From: Nicotiana tabacum
Lineage: Eukaryota; Streptophyta; Magnoliopsida; Solanales; Solanaceae
Direction of reading: 5' to 3'
Length of the DNA stretch: 64,000 nucleotides
NCBI RefSeq assembly: GCF_000715075.1
Contig: NC_134087.1
Location: 159,265,436 to 159,329,435 of the forward strand
Shown here: positions 53,279 to 64,000 of the stretch, piece after piece
Position numbering within the stretch: the stretch's first letter is position 1
Layout of the letters: each line of letters opens with the position of its first letter
Position numbers and translations under genes: made by a program
Notes under the pieces: generated by a model
What the model saw: the letters and a program-made list of their open reading frames with translations, nothing else
What the model was told of the DNA's origin: nothing
Database searches by the model: none

Positions 53279-56200
53279 TGTTGATACCTAATTTTTGCCA
53301 AAACATATTCCAAATTGCATATATGTCTTCAAAATCATGCATCGATTAGCAATTGATATTTTTCCACATTTTTCCTATATTTTTATTAATTTATCCAGTA
53401 TTTTATTTCCAAGAAATAATTATAAAATTACCTCACAAATGATTTCAAAAGCATTTCTTGATGTAATGTATTATTTTTGGTCCTATTAAGACCAAATTAT
53501 TTCATAATTAGCCAAATTGGCACCTTTTGGCTATAATTGCAATAACTTTGCAATTATAGCCCAATCATATGTTTTTGTACTATTTTTATCCATAAAATCA
53601 TGTGTATTTTTTTTAAAATACTAAATAAATATTTTAAAATTATTTTCTGCGCATGAAATTCATTTTTATAATTAACATCTATTTTTGTAAATTGTTTGAA
53701 TTAATTTACATTGGATATTTAACAAATAGCCACTTTTATTTCAATTATAGCCTAATTAAATCAGACCCCAGTCCAATTAAAACGGCCCAAATACCCCAAG
53801 CCCAATACCTTATCTTACCCGACCCAATCTCTTGTCTAATCTGGACCGCTGATCAATTTTAATCAACGGTCCAGATCTCCCCTTTCCTTAATTAACCCTA
53901 GAGACTACCCCCTCCTTTCCCCTCATTTCTCTCTTTCACTTTGCCGTTACACTCTCCCCTCACCTTTCAAATTCTTTCTGCTAAAACCTAAAGCTTTCAT
54001 CGGCCGTCGACTTGCCGGTAACTATGGTGGTTTCACCACCATCCCAGCCCTCACGGCTCCTTCCTACGCCGGGTTACTGCTGCTTGAGGTTCTCAAAGGA
54101 ACCAGAGGCGGTTCAACTCACCCCCATGGTTTTTCATGTCATTCTCAAGCCAATCTTGGCCTGTCCGAGTAAGATCCTGCCATCTCCGGCTAGAACTTGT
54201 GGTTTCTAGGCCGATTCTTTTCCTCTTTGGGTTATCTCTCTGAAACCCTAACTATTAGCTCTTGATTTCTTATATCTGTAATAGATCTGGGTATATTCTG
54301 AGTTAGTTTTCTATTTTCCTTAAAGATTTTCCGATTTTTCTAAAACGACTCTTCATCTTCAAACCATGGTTTCTTAATCCCTTTTCAAAATGGCTTTCCC
54401 TTCTGATTTTAGTATTAATCTATGATTTTTACTATGTTTAAACGTTTATTTGAGTTTTCTCTTTTTATCTGAGTTATTATGTTGAAAACCCTAAGTTTCT
54501 TGGTTTTAATCCCCGATTCTGAGTCTGTTTTGTGATAATATGTTCGCTTAATCTGTATATCTGTTTGTTTCTCATGAGCCTTATGATTCTCTGTGGTTTT
54601 ACCCTATTTTGTTCATCAGTGTCTCTGACTTTTACTTATTCCGCCTATGTCATGTTTATTCTATTAATTCATGATATGCTCTATGTGAATCCCTAACTTT
54701 GTGTGATTTTACCATATTTGGCTTATTAGGGTTTCTGATTCTTGCCTATTATGTGTTTATTCCGCTTGTTCTTATAAATTTGTGTCAATTTCTCCTAAAT
54801 CAGTACTATTTGCTATTTTTGAATCTCTGTGACTGATCCTTCACTGATTTCTTGTGATATTCTCTACTAATTTTAACCTTTAAGATATTTTATTACCTTA
54901 ATCTATGGTCGAGCATGCTGTCAACTGATTCTTAAGTATTTTCCTTGATTAGAATCTGCTGAACCTAGCCTCTATTACATGTTGTGTACTTGTACTATGC
55001 TGAAAATATTTCCTTATTTGTTATATTCAGCCTTATGTGATTTCTTTCCTTATTTAGTATTTACCTATTACCGTTTAAATTTAACTTCTTAATTAAAGGA
55101 AGTACTTATACTGATTTGATTCTAATTAGTACATAGTTCCATAATTATTGGTGAACTATGATTCTTGACTTATTTTCTACCTGTTTTCAAACTATAAGTA
55201 CCTTGCTCTTTCATTAGCACAAAGACACGAACACATTGGTTCAAAAACTCTTTCTCACACAAAAACTCTCTTCTGCTCTCTTTTCTCTGGTTACTTGCTA
55301 CTGTTCTAAGTCAGCCGGCTGCAAGCCAAGGCTGATTACTCTACTCTCTTGATCCTCATTTTGTGTTTACTACCTTCTTTACTGGTATGTTCTGATTTCA
55401 ATTCAAGTTCCAAAAATAATATGGTCCTTTTATTACTTCAATTCATCCTGTTTCTAGTCTGCTTTTACTTATGGTTTTGCTATGAAACCTGTAGTTGATA
55501 TGTTTACATTATTAGCATGTTATGTACTCCCCTTTCTTTGGATCAGTATGAACATGTTACCCTCTTCTATCTAGTCTGTCTCCATGTGATCTTGCTCTAT
55601 CTGGTTTCTGGTATGAATCTCCTTGTAAAGTAGTCTGCACTCCTAACTTGTATGATTCTGGGATTGATTTTAAATTATGTTGATCCTATACTGAACCCCT
55701 TAAGCATTGTTGATTCTGTGACTATGTCTAATCAGTGTTTCTAAGCATATATGTACCAATTCCAAAGACTTTTGCCTGCTATGTGTTTACCATTATGTGC
55801 TTTACATGTCCCTAATTCCCATTTACCCCTGTGTGAAGGCTTGTGGTGCTAAACCTGTCTTGGTTCTTTGTTCTATGTGTGATGTTGCACTTACTCAAAT
55901 ATGGTTGTGAAATCTGGGTGTGAGCATTGCCCGGGATCCCTTGAGGTCCTTAGGGAACTCTGACACACCCGAATATTGAGAAAGGCTATGAAACAATCTG
56001 AGCAGTTGAGGTTTTGGAAATCTGGGCCTACTTGCAGGCTCCCTATAGTGTAACTTCCTATTTTTCTCTATCTATTAATGTAATTCATTCAACGTTAGTT
56101 TGTAATATTCATTATAAGCGAATATTGGGGGATGGCTAGTGAAAAAGGGGAGGTTAGCTATACATGTTATCAAAGGGTAGAAAACATGCTTTAAGTTTAT

Positions 56201-57700
56201 ATTTTTCTGTGTATACATTAGAATTCATGTTTAGGACCAATACATGCAAAACATATCATGCATTAGATACCATGCTCCTAGGTTTCATGTATACTGTTTT
56301 CAGCATCTCATTTTGACATCCTTATTATCACTTAGAAATCCTATTTCTAGGATAAACGACAACATTAAAATAAATTGTTACCTATGCATATTTTGAAATC
56401 ATATTATAACCTGTTGTGCATTTAGAAATCCTGCTTTAGGAATTCTGCATATAAACCATTCTAAACCTTATATGTGCATATTAGATACCATGTTTAGGAT
56501 CTCGCTCATACTCGCTCAGTCATACTTAGTTAAACTACTGATGCATGAAAAAGGATATAAAACAGTCCAACGTCTAATTATCCTGTTTAAGTAAAATTGG
56601 TAATAATTCTGTATCTTGTAAAACTTAGAACAACATGCTTTAGGTAAAATATCTCCTACCCTGTTTTAATAGTTCTGGTAACAATTGTACATTATCTCAT
56701 GCCTAGGCAAGCTTTAGGTAATCAAATTTCTTATAAAACTAGAAACTGCCTCTTTGTGTTTATGCTTAATGGTTAGTAGGCTTAAAATTAGTAGGCAAAC
56801 TGATTAGGCCCCTGCTTCTAAGTTTAAAAAAAATATGCATGTCTCTTGTGTTTTGATACTCACCTAGACATCATGTCTTAGGATCCTGTTTAATAATATT
56901 GCCCTTGTTTGTGTTTGAGTCGTGTTATTTACATGCATTATCTGCGGAGGTAAACCTGAGCCTCTTATTTCTCCTTCCTGCTTTTTATTTGCTAAAGTCC
57001 TATGTGTTCTTGCTTGTCGCCTTAGTATTTTCTCCTTTAAACCTTAGGGGTCTATCTAAAACTGCCTATAGGTAGAGGTCCTAATTTCCTCCAGGACCAT
57101 TAAGAAGGGACGGATAACAGCACGCATAGAGATAGCTAAATAACATTCGATTAATAATCACTAAGGGGTGGGAAGGGTAGATATGGATATGATGACTACG
57201 TGATAATGTCACATGTAGCTCCTCATTGAGGAGTGTTTACCAGATATTGCGTGGGGTGATCCTGTAGGCTAACCAACCTAGGACCCCTCCTTCCCAAATT
57301 CCCTTTACTTTCCATGTGTATACAATTTGTTTAAGCCTTTCCTTTGTCTCATTATTTGAGTCATGTAATGTCTAAAACCTGCTCTTATTTGTAATTATGT
57401 GTTGAAAACTATTTATTTTTTAATGGACTAGTTCATAAGTATAATTTGGCCAGGACCCACCGTTGTGGACCGAGAGGGGTGCCTAACACCTTCCCCTCAA
57501 GGTTATTTCGAGCCCATACCCTAAATCTCTGGTAATACAAACCAATCCAAGAGTTAATCACTCTAGGTGCCCTAATGCACCATAATCCGTTAGATAGCGA
57601 CTCTTCAAATACCCAATTTCCAAAAGGAAACGAGTTATTTCCCCCATGAACGTCGGAACCCGGACTTCTCTCCACGGAGGGAGAAAAAGGGGGCGCGACA
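53279..57700 (+). mobile_element. Element F: solo LTR of a Tat/Ogre-type element, 4.4 kb
   Basis: It starts TGTTGATACC and ends GGGGGCGCGACA, the same termini as the LTRs of element A, and shares internal stretches with A in opposite orientation. No coding interior or second LTR is present, and a perfect ACAAG duplication flanks it, so it arose by recombination between the two LTRs of one insertion. ORFs within it (for example 54012-54209 and 57433-57675) are not supported. Confidence 0.93.
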
Positions 57701-57857
57701 ACAAGCCACTTTGTAATAACTCTATTACAAAGACTTTACAACATGACTAACTCTAGCTTAGACTCAAACACACAGGTTTAAGGTTTACAAAGAGTTTCCT
57801 ACAGAATGCTTCTAAACAAGCGAGGTAGGAATTACAATTGAAGAACTATTACAAAGT
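57701..57857 (-). repeat. 5' LTR of element E, middle part, with right TSD of F
   Basis: 57701-57705 is ACAAG, the right duplication of F. 57706-57857 continues the LTR of E, matching 45269-45420. It is cut by element G at 57858. Confidence 0.92.
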
Positions 57858-60590
57858 TGTAGACACGTGATTTTTGACCCTCCCCGAGAATTTTCACATT
57901 TTTAGCGTGAATATGTGAAATTGGGTCTAATATAGCTATTTTAACTATTTTACTTTATTTCGTCGCAAAAGAAAAATTACAAAAAATATATATGAATTTT
58001 AGTTTATGTATTTATCATAAACTTGAAAAAATACAAAAAAAACTGTACCTTAATTTTGTACTTTATATAATTTCGAAAATTACCAAAAAATATAGTTCTA
58101 TTAATGTTTTGTTGTCATTTTGATTTTTGAAAAAATACAAAAATATTACTTTATATTTTATTTTTATATAAAAATGAAAATTACAAAAAATAGTTTTATT
58201 TAATATTTTGTAGCTATTTTAATCTTGAAAAAAAAATATCAAAAAAGATATAGTTTTATTTAAAATATTAGTCTTATTTTGGTAGTTATTTTGCTTACAT
58301 AGGATTAGTTGAGCAACGTCGTGTTCTTATTCTCGGATCTGGGCAAAAGAATAATATTCAGGTTCAAACTACCCGTTTTTAGGCCTAATTTTCGGACCTA
58401 GCCCATAATAATCCGAGTCCACCACACATGGGGGACACGCGGGGGGAACACGGATGGAACACCGTACACGGGGAACCCCACCGCGCATGGGGGACATAAA
58501 TCTTGGACCCCTACACACGTGGGGTCCATTTTCTTGGCAAAGGGTACAAAATACACGGGCAAAAGGGATGGGAGTTGGACAGATTTTGAGGGGTAAAATT
58601 TTGAGGGACTATTGATCTTCTTCTTCCTCAAAGAAGAAGAAGAAAACCCTAGCAGACCCTACACCCAAACACCACCTCCATCGACACCGTCCAAACACCA
58701 CCTCCGACCAGCTTCCCCCCCAACGCCGGAACCACCACCAAACGACCCTTCCATCAGCTCATTCACCCTCGTCGTCACTGCCCGTCGACCACCCGTTGAA
58801 CCAACAGAAAACCCAAACCAGTCGCACCCCCCGTCGCCAAAAACCACCATTTCCTCACGTCCAAACACCACCACCAAACACCACCGGACAACCCCGACCG
58901 TAGCTGCTTCACCATTTTCAGTCCAACGAGCAGCTGTTGCTGCGTCGCTGCGCTACCGAGCAGCTGTCGCTACAGTCTTCTCCTTCGCGCCACTAGCTCC
59001 CTCCATAGCTGCCCTTTCCTCACATCCAAACGACCCCTTCTGCTGCAGCTTCACGTACCAGTTGCTGCGTCGGAAAAATACAGCAGCAACCAACAATCTC
59101 TGGTCGTTGACAGTTTTGGGTCCGAGCTTTCCATCGAGGTCGTCTTTGGTTCGTCGAGGTCCGGTACGTCGAGGTGTTTGTCCGAGGTTTCATCTTTGTT
59201 CCTCGTTGAGTGAGGTCAGGTTCGAATTCCGTCGGGGGCACTGTTTGTCGTTCTAGGATTGTCGAGGTTCGAAGGTTAGTGTTCTTCGTCCTTTGTTTCA
59301 TTTCGTTCGTTTCGCATATTATGGTTCAAGGTGAATGTCAACAATGCAATTTTTTGTCGTTTTGTTAAAAAATGTTTATCTTATGGTTAGTTACTGCATA
59401 TGCTTAAAGTAAATGTGAGAACATATCGTGAGCTTAAGTTTTTACGAGAATGTCTACTTCTATGCATATATTTGTGTTTATTAAGGGAACAATTTGACAT
59501 CCAGTGAATTGTTGCGAACATATGTACTCGCGTATATTATGTACTCTCATTGTAATAGGTATGTGAACACCTGAATGAAAAATCATGACTACTAGCGTTT
59601 AAGCCTTATTTCTCATTTTTTAGTAATAGAAGTTGGGTTTAATAACAATAACAATACGTTAGCAAAGTTGGGACTAATAGGAGCCTTATTAAAATTCTTA
59701 GAATTCGGGACAGGCCATTTTAGCGAATTTTATAGCCTTCCCAAAATAACAATACGCTAGTTGCTTTAGGCGCGCATTTAATAATTTTATCTCCTTAAAC
59801 TCAGGTGCACATTTATGTGACCCAAATCCAAATCTCAACGGAATCGAAATGTGTCTCTAATCGGGGGTACATTGATTGTGGCGTGGTCTGAGATGCATTT
59901 CCATGACGTTGCAAATTCTTTTTTAATAATGAATGAGACGAGCCTCGACAAAAAAAAAGTGCACAAGCTGCGGGGCCCTCTAAATGTATATATTAAAATA
60001 CTTAGAATTCGAGGACAGGCCGTTTAGCGAATTTTACGGCCTTCCCCAAAATAACAAGACGCTAGTTGCTTTAGGCGCGCCTTTAATAATTTATTTTCCT
60101 TAACTCGGGTGTACATTTATGTGACCCAAATCCAAATCTCAACCGAGTCGAGATATGTCAACAACCACGTGTGCATTGATGTAACGTGGTTCGAGATATG
60201 TTTTCACGATGTTGCAATTCCCTGTAAAAAATAATAATAATAATAATTATGAAAGCGGTAAAAGTTAGAATTTGCACATAAGTTCATATTTGTATAAAAT
60301 CAGATAATCAAGCCGAATATAATAGTTGAGCGACCGTGCTAGAACCACGGAACTCGGGAATGCCTAACACCTTCTCCCGGGTTAACAGAATTCCTTATCC
60401 GGATTTCTGGTACGCAGACTGTAATATGGAGTCATTCTTTTCCTCGATTCGGGATTAAAATTGGTGACTTGGTACACCCTAAATCTCCCAAGTGGCGACT
60501 CTGAAACAAACAAATAAATCCCATTTCGATTGTCCTTTAATTGGAAAAACTCCTTGTACCCTCGCGGGTACGGAAAAAGGAGGTGTGACA
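57858..60590 (+). repeat. 5' LTR of element G, about 2.73 kb
   Basis: It begins TGTAGACACGTG at the point where the LTR of E is cut and ends AGGTGTGACA, directly before the primer-binding site. It contains an imperfect tandem duplication of about 300 bp (59690-60230). A Pro/Thr-rich ORF at 58612-59256 is read through low-complexity leader-like sequence and not accepted. Confidence 0.85.
59690..60230. repeat. Imperfect tandem duplication, period about 302 bp, in LTR G
   Basis: ttagaattcgrggacaggcc, gctagttgctttaggcgcgc and catttatgtgacccaaatcc each occur twice, about 302 bp apart. An AAT microsatellite ends the second copy (60225-60249). Confidence 0.8.
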
Positions 60591-60594
60591 GCTC

Positions 60595-60612
60595 TGGCGA
60601 CTCTGCTGGGGA
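60595..60612 (+). promoter_or_regulatory. Primer-binding site of element G
   Basis: TGGCGACTCTGCTGGGGA lies 4 nt after the LTR end and differs from that of element A by one base. Confidence 0.85.
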
Positions 60613-61259
60613 GGTAAAGCCCAGAACCACTGGTTCAGGGTTAGAAATTCGAGCTTAGATAAATTGTTATATTTGGCTTTATCTGATTGTCACATGTTTG
60701 AGCCTAATGTGCTAAATGCTGCTTTTACCGCTTTGATATTATTTGACTGTATATATAAATTGTGCCGAACCCTTATCTCTTCTTACCTCCGGGGAGAAGC
60801 TCGCTGGTCGAGACTCCCTATTCTGTTAGTGTCATACCTTGAAATAAGAAAGAAGCCGGACAAGTTACAAAGCCGGACGACCCCGCGGGTCCCTGGTACG
60901 TAGCCCCCTCCTCGATTCGAGTTGTCCACTCGGGTACACTGTCTAGAACACATACCCAGGTTTGAACCTAGAATAACTCAGCTTCATGCCGGATCCCTAG
61001 TAGGAACGTTTATTTGCATCATGTGCATTTGACTTAGGGGACTCAACACAGGGGTTGGGTCCGTCTAGGACAAGCAACCTGAAAATAATAGACCATTTTT
61101 GGCATCCTATGTGCTACCTGTTGTATTTATTCAAGGGTGAATGGGTCATTTGGCGGACCAATGATAGTTAAGGACAAAGGGCACTCCTTATCATGCTGAT
61201 CACGTTAAATAATAAAGTTGCACGATTTTTTAGATAAGCATGCTATTATGTTAATTAAG
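60613..61259 (+). other. Leader of element G
   Basis: No gene is recognised between the primer-binding site and the first repeat array. The 79-residue ORF at 60664-60903 has no recognisable content. Confidence 0.45.
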
Positions 61260-61548
61260 CACATGGGGAACATTGTGGAATTCAAGAAGCCTTGGTATTC
61301 CACATGTCCCCCACGCTTCATTTTTGGGAAAAGCACATGGGGACCATTTGTGGAATCCAAGAAGTCTTGGAATCCCCTATGTCCTCCATGCTTCATTTTT
61401 GGGAAAAGCACATGGGGACCATTTGTGGAATCCAAGAAGTCTTGGAATTCCCCATGTCCCCCACACTTCATTTTGGGAAAAGCACATGGGGACCATTTGT
61501 GGAATCCAAGAAGTCTTGGAATTCCCTATGTCCCCCATGCCACACTTT
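61260..61548. repeat. 74-75 bp minisatellite in element G, four copies
   Basis: Units begin with cacatgggga at about 61260, 61334, 61409 and 61483. They contain ccatttgtggaatccaagaa and gtcttggaattcccyatgtc and end in cttcattttgggaaaag. The first unit is the most diverged. The repeat is open in several frames on both strands because it lacks stops, so the ORFs here are not genes. Confidence 0.9.
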
Positions 61549-61879
61549 TGAAAATAATAACAAAAATAATAACAAATAAAAAGGAGCATTGAAAATTCAA
61601 AAAAGATTTTATATGTTGTCATCATTCTCCACAAATTAGAAAATCGTGCAAAAGAGGAGAAAATAACAGTGTAGAGATATAACTACTTATTTTTAGAAAA
61701 AACCAATGTCCAAGTAGTGTTGAAACTCTGCCGAAATTTTGAAAAAAAAAAGAAAAAAAGAAGGAATGTTTTATGTTTTTGTTAGTTAGTTTGTTTGTTA
61801 TGAATGAAAAATAATAGTTTGTTTGATTGTTGTGGAAAAAAATAATTGAAAATGGAAAAGGGTCTTCTCAAAAATAGTT

Positions 61880-61950
61880 TATTTACCCGAACTACGCGGG
61901 TTTGATTCTCACCGGATGTGAGATACGTAGGCAACCCTCATCGGGTCCAA
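61880..61950 (+). repeat. Conserved Tat motif, copy 1 in element G
   Basis: gaactacgcgggtttgattc, then gatacgtaggcaac, matches the reverse complement of 2242-2290 and recurs at 62876-62940. Confidence 0.7.
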
Positions 61951-62039
61951 CCTCACCTTTTTGCTAAAATGGCCAAAAATAAATAAATAATAATAATAGA
62001 AAAAAAACATGTCAGAATTTTAATTCTGTCATAAAGAAG

Positions 62040-62720
62040 TCGGTGACGCTCTTTTGTCAAAACATAGCCGAATGTTCCCGAAAGGGACGCCGGAAGGCTG
62101 ACTTTGCATAAACAGCCACTCTTTGGGTCACGTTTAAGATTTGGTCCAGTTGACCCCCACAGCCTAAAAAATCTTCGTCCCTGAGACGTTGAAAGGCCGT
62201 GTTTGCAATATTGAGTTTTCTAATTTGAAAAACGATAAAAAGAGTCATAAATAAGTCAGGTGATGCTGTTTTGTCATAAATAGCCAAATGTTCCCGAAAG
62301 GGACGTCGGAAGGCTGACTTTGCATAAACAGCCACCTTTGGGTCATTTTTTAAGATTTGGTCCAGTTGACCCACACAGCTTTAAAAATCTTCGTCCCCGA
62401 GGCGTTGAAGGGCCGTGTTTGCAACACCATGTTTTATTGTAATTTGAAAAAAACAACAAAGAGTCAGCGGTCAGGTGAATACCGTTTGGATTTTTGTCAA
62501 AAATAAGCCGAGCCAGCTTCGGCAGTGTCTTAAACTGTTCTTTCCGAAATAGCCTTAGAGTGTCTTTCAATTGTCGAAAGGTTATTTTCGTAAAAGAACG
62601 GACAAGTTTGTAAAGTGTCATAAAATAATCCTCCCCGGCCTCAAAATTCATGTGAAATTTGGAAGGGGCCACATTTGCAAAAATAACCATTTGGTTGCAT
62701 TTGTCGAACAGAGGGAGCAA
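62040..62720. repeat. 216-bp tandem repeat in element G, two good copies and one diverged
   Basis: gttcccgaaagggacg occurs at 62074 and 62290, followed in both copies by ggctgactttgcataaacag, gatttggtccagttgaccc and aaatcttcgtccc. A third, strongly diverged unit fills 62460-62720. On the minus strand the array is partly open (62741-62343, 132 residues, and 62374-62057, 105 residues); whether these code is unclear. Confidence 0.8.
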
Positions 62721-62875
62721 GCCTTTTGTTTTTGATTTCATAAATCTCTTGATTAGAATATATGGGTTGTTTGATTTTCGAGTTTGTAGGTCATCTTTAA
62801 ACCTTTGAAACCCAGTTTGTTTTATTATGAAAATTGAAAAAAGGGTGTTTAGTATTGTTTATCTTTTATTGGGTC

Positions 62876-62940
62876 CGAACTACGCAAGGTCTGATTCATG
62901 CGGGGTCATGATACGTAGGCAATCTCCATAAGATTCGACC
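62876..62940 (+). repeat. Conserved Tat motif, copy 2 in element G
   Basis: gaactacgcaaggtctgatt, then gatacgtaggcaat, is the second copy of the motif at 61880-61950. An A-rich purine tract follows directly. Confidence 0.7.
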
Positions 62941-63075
62941 ACAACAAAAAAAATGAAAAAAAATCAAAAAAGGAAAAATGAAAAAAAAATCGGAAAAAAG
63001 AAAGAAAAAAAGAGAAAAGAGAAAAGAAAAAATGGAAAAAAACATCGAAAAAAAAAGAAAAAGAAAAAAAGATGT
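62940..63075. repeat. A/G-rich low-complexity tract
   Basis: About 135 bp consist almost wholly of A with scattered G, and few T or C. The minus-strand ORF through it is Phe-rich low complexity and not a gene. Confidence 0.85.
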
Positions 63076-64000
63076 TGTTAATAATGGGGACCGACTGAGT
63101 CCATTTTTACATGTTTCGTTTTGAATCACAAAGAAAGAAGGTGGTTGGTTTGTGGTAAGCCGGACAATGACACCCAGAACATCACCCAGAATCCTTTACT
63201 TGCACCTCATGATACACACTCTGCGGGGAACAGGCCTAATAGCAGAAGCACTCAAATCTTATTGGGGGACTTGTTGACTAAGGTTGATGATATTGAAGTT
63301 AGTAACGGTCTAGGCAATGCTGATGCGAGGCTCAGTGGCTAAGATGCCAGTTTTGATAAAGTGGGAGGACGCTCCGTTCCTTGGTTAACAAGAAAGAAGC
63401 ATTTGGTGGCTTATTTTGTTGTCATTTCTGTTGTCCGGATTATTAAGGTTGTAATTTGGATTTTGTCCTGTGTCAAACCTTCTTATCTTTCCATTTTTGT
63501 CATAGCAGTTTGTTTAAATTTTGTCCAGTTTGTTTTAAGATTTTATTCTGGTTTGTTTTGTTTGTCTTGTCATTCAAACCATTTCACCGGTAATCTAATG
63601 CAAAATCTGGTCCCTTTTATTTCTAGTTTTCTCTTGTTTAGTCCTTTTATCATTGTTATTCAAACGCCGATTCTAGTGACATGCACACACAGTTTGGGCC
63701 TAATCTTAAAAGTTAATCATAAAACCCTGGAGAGGTGACCAGAACAGTTAAAGAAAATAAGGACGGTTTGAGATCAATACAGAGCTCAAGTCATATAGAA
63801 CTAGGGCAAGTTAAACAAAAAGAAAACCGTTAGAAGCAAGATTCTCCAAATTGGCATAAGGGTCATTCATGATAATGAGAGTGTCGCCCAACGGTGCTTT
63901 AGAAATGACAAAGGAAAAATAAAATGTTTAACATAATTGTCAAGTCCAGCACCATCGGAAGAGACTGTAAATCTATGTTCAATTGTGTTGTTTGCACTTG
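63076..64000 (+). other. Interior of element G, partly open, unrecognised
   Basis: 63121-63342 is an open frame (RRWLVCGKPDNDTQNITQ, then LLGDLLTKVDDIEVSNGLGN) whose composition looks like coding sequence. It might be a remnant of an extra ORF or the start of gag, but I do not recognise it. The following ORF (63361-63738) is hydrophobic and AT-driven. The rest is featureless to me. Confidence 0.35.

Larger units (their letters stand above)
27336..64000 (-). mobile_element. Element C: Retand-like Tat Ty3/Gypsy element, nested and incomplete
   Basis: Minus-strand integrase and second RNase H pieces (42274-45014), an additional ORF in antisense (28322-41100) and a 3' LTR (27336-27965) belong together. 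Tat elements of the Retand group are known to carry an antisense ORF between integrase and the 3' LTR. The body is interrupted by D, by a Copia-type LTR, and by E with its own insertions, so the gag side of C lies beyond the window. The right border given is the window end, not the element end. Confidence 0.75.
45015..64000 (-). mobile_element. Element E: Sirevirus-like Ty1/Copia element, interrupted in its 5' LTR
   Basis: On the minus strand: 5' LTR (53027-53278, then 57706-57857 and beyond), tRNA-Met primer-binding site, gag with zinc knuckle, a coiled-coil region, degenerate protease, integrase, remains of RT, RNase H, a long extra ORF, several polypurine-like tracts and the 3' LTR (45015-45947). 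The extra ORF and multiple polypurine tracts are marks of Sireviruses. Elements F and G sit in the 5' LTR. The element is inserted into the RNase H of element C. The right border is the window end; the outer end of the LTR is not visible. Confidence 0.85.
57858..64000 (+). mobile_element. Element G: Tat-type element, 3' part beyond window
   Basis: The LTR (57858-60590) is followed by a primer-binding site almost identical to that of element A, and a 3.4 kb interior. The LTR is unrelated in its ends (TGTAGACACG) to those of A and F, so it is another family. The interior has no gag or pol motif in the visible part but has two minisatellite-like arrays and two copies of the conserved 50-bp motif that in A lies in the 3' UTR. 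It may be a non-autonomous or rearranged element. Confidence 0.8.

Noticed and set aside
53653..54209. Short plus-strand ORFs in solo LTR F, one with a hydrophobic start
   Set aside because: They have no partner in the homologous LTR of element A and lie in LTR sequence.
58612..59256. 214-codon Pro/Thr/Ser-rich ORF
   Set aside because: It lies inside the LTR of element G in C-rich low-complexity sequence, has no domain, and has a shadow ORF on the other strand.
61218..61634. Four overlapping ORFs of 85-124 codons on both strands
   Set aside because: All come from the 74-75 bp repeat and change frame between units.
61891..61950. tRNA-like B box (ggtttgattctcacc) suggesting a SINE
   Set aside because: No A box, no cloverleaf and no poly(A) end; the motif is better explained as the conserved Tat 3' UTR segment found four times.
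62896..63129. Phe-rich 77-codon ORF on the minus strand
   Set aside because: It is translated from an A/G-rich low-complexity tract.

Overview
This window is plant nuclear DNA made almost entirely of nested retrotransposons. It is AT-rich and has no operons or bacterial signals. It carries plant-type Ty3/Gypsy chromoviruses, Tat/Ogre-type Gypsy elements, a Sirevirus-like Ty1/Copia element and an L1-type LINE. The overall style suggests a dicot, and my guess is a solanaceous genome such as Nicotiana; that guess comes from family resemblance, not from a search. I found no convincing host protein gene, tRNA, rRNA or CRISPR array. Most coding regions carry stops, frameshifts or deletions.

Layout. 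(A) 1-15418, minus strand: a very large Tat/Ogre-type element. It has a 4.7 kb LTR at 10703-15418, a primer-binding site, an extra spliced 5' ORF, gag, protease, a G-patch-like segment, a candidate intron, RT, RNase H, a second (archaeal-type) RNase H and integrase. A 2.2 kb 3' UTR packed with minisatellites follows, then the first 177 bp of the other LTR. (B) 15419-23250, plus strand: a decayed Tekay/Del-type chromovirus with a 3' LTR; its 5' LTR lies outside the window because element A sits in its leader. 23251-27335 is unassigned DNA holding a 5'-truncated LINE (24681-26664, minus) flanked by 20-bp target duplications.

(C) From 27336 to beyond the window, minus strand: a Retand-like Tat element, showing its 3' LTR, an antisense additional ORF (28322-41100, plus strand), integrase fragments and part of the second RNase H. 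It was hit three times. D is a complete Tekay-type chromovirus at 29973-39901 with a perfect TATAC duplication, inside the antisense ORF. A Copia-type LTR fragment (42548-43597) lies in the integrase. E is a Sirevirus-like element (45015 to beyond the window, minus) in the RNase H. The right LTR of E was hit twice by Tat-type elements: F, a 4.4 kb solo LTR (53279-57700) with a perfect ACAAG duplication, and G, an element starting at 57858 and leaving the window, of which the LTR, primer-binding site and 3.4 kb of repeat-rich, apparently non-coding interior are visible.

How it fits together: insertion order can be read from which element interrupts which (C, then D and E, then F and G; B, then A). 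The most notable unexplained signals are a dispersed 11-bp palindrome in element E (12 exact copies in about 8 kb, read in three frames where it lies in coding sequence), a 60-bp minisatellite in element A whose hairpin arms change in a compensatory way, and short palindromic units in the LTR of element B.
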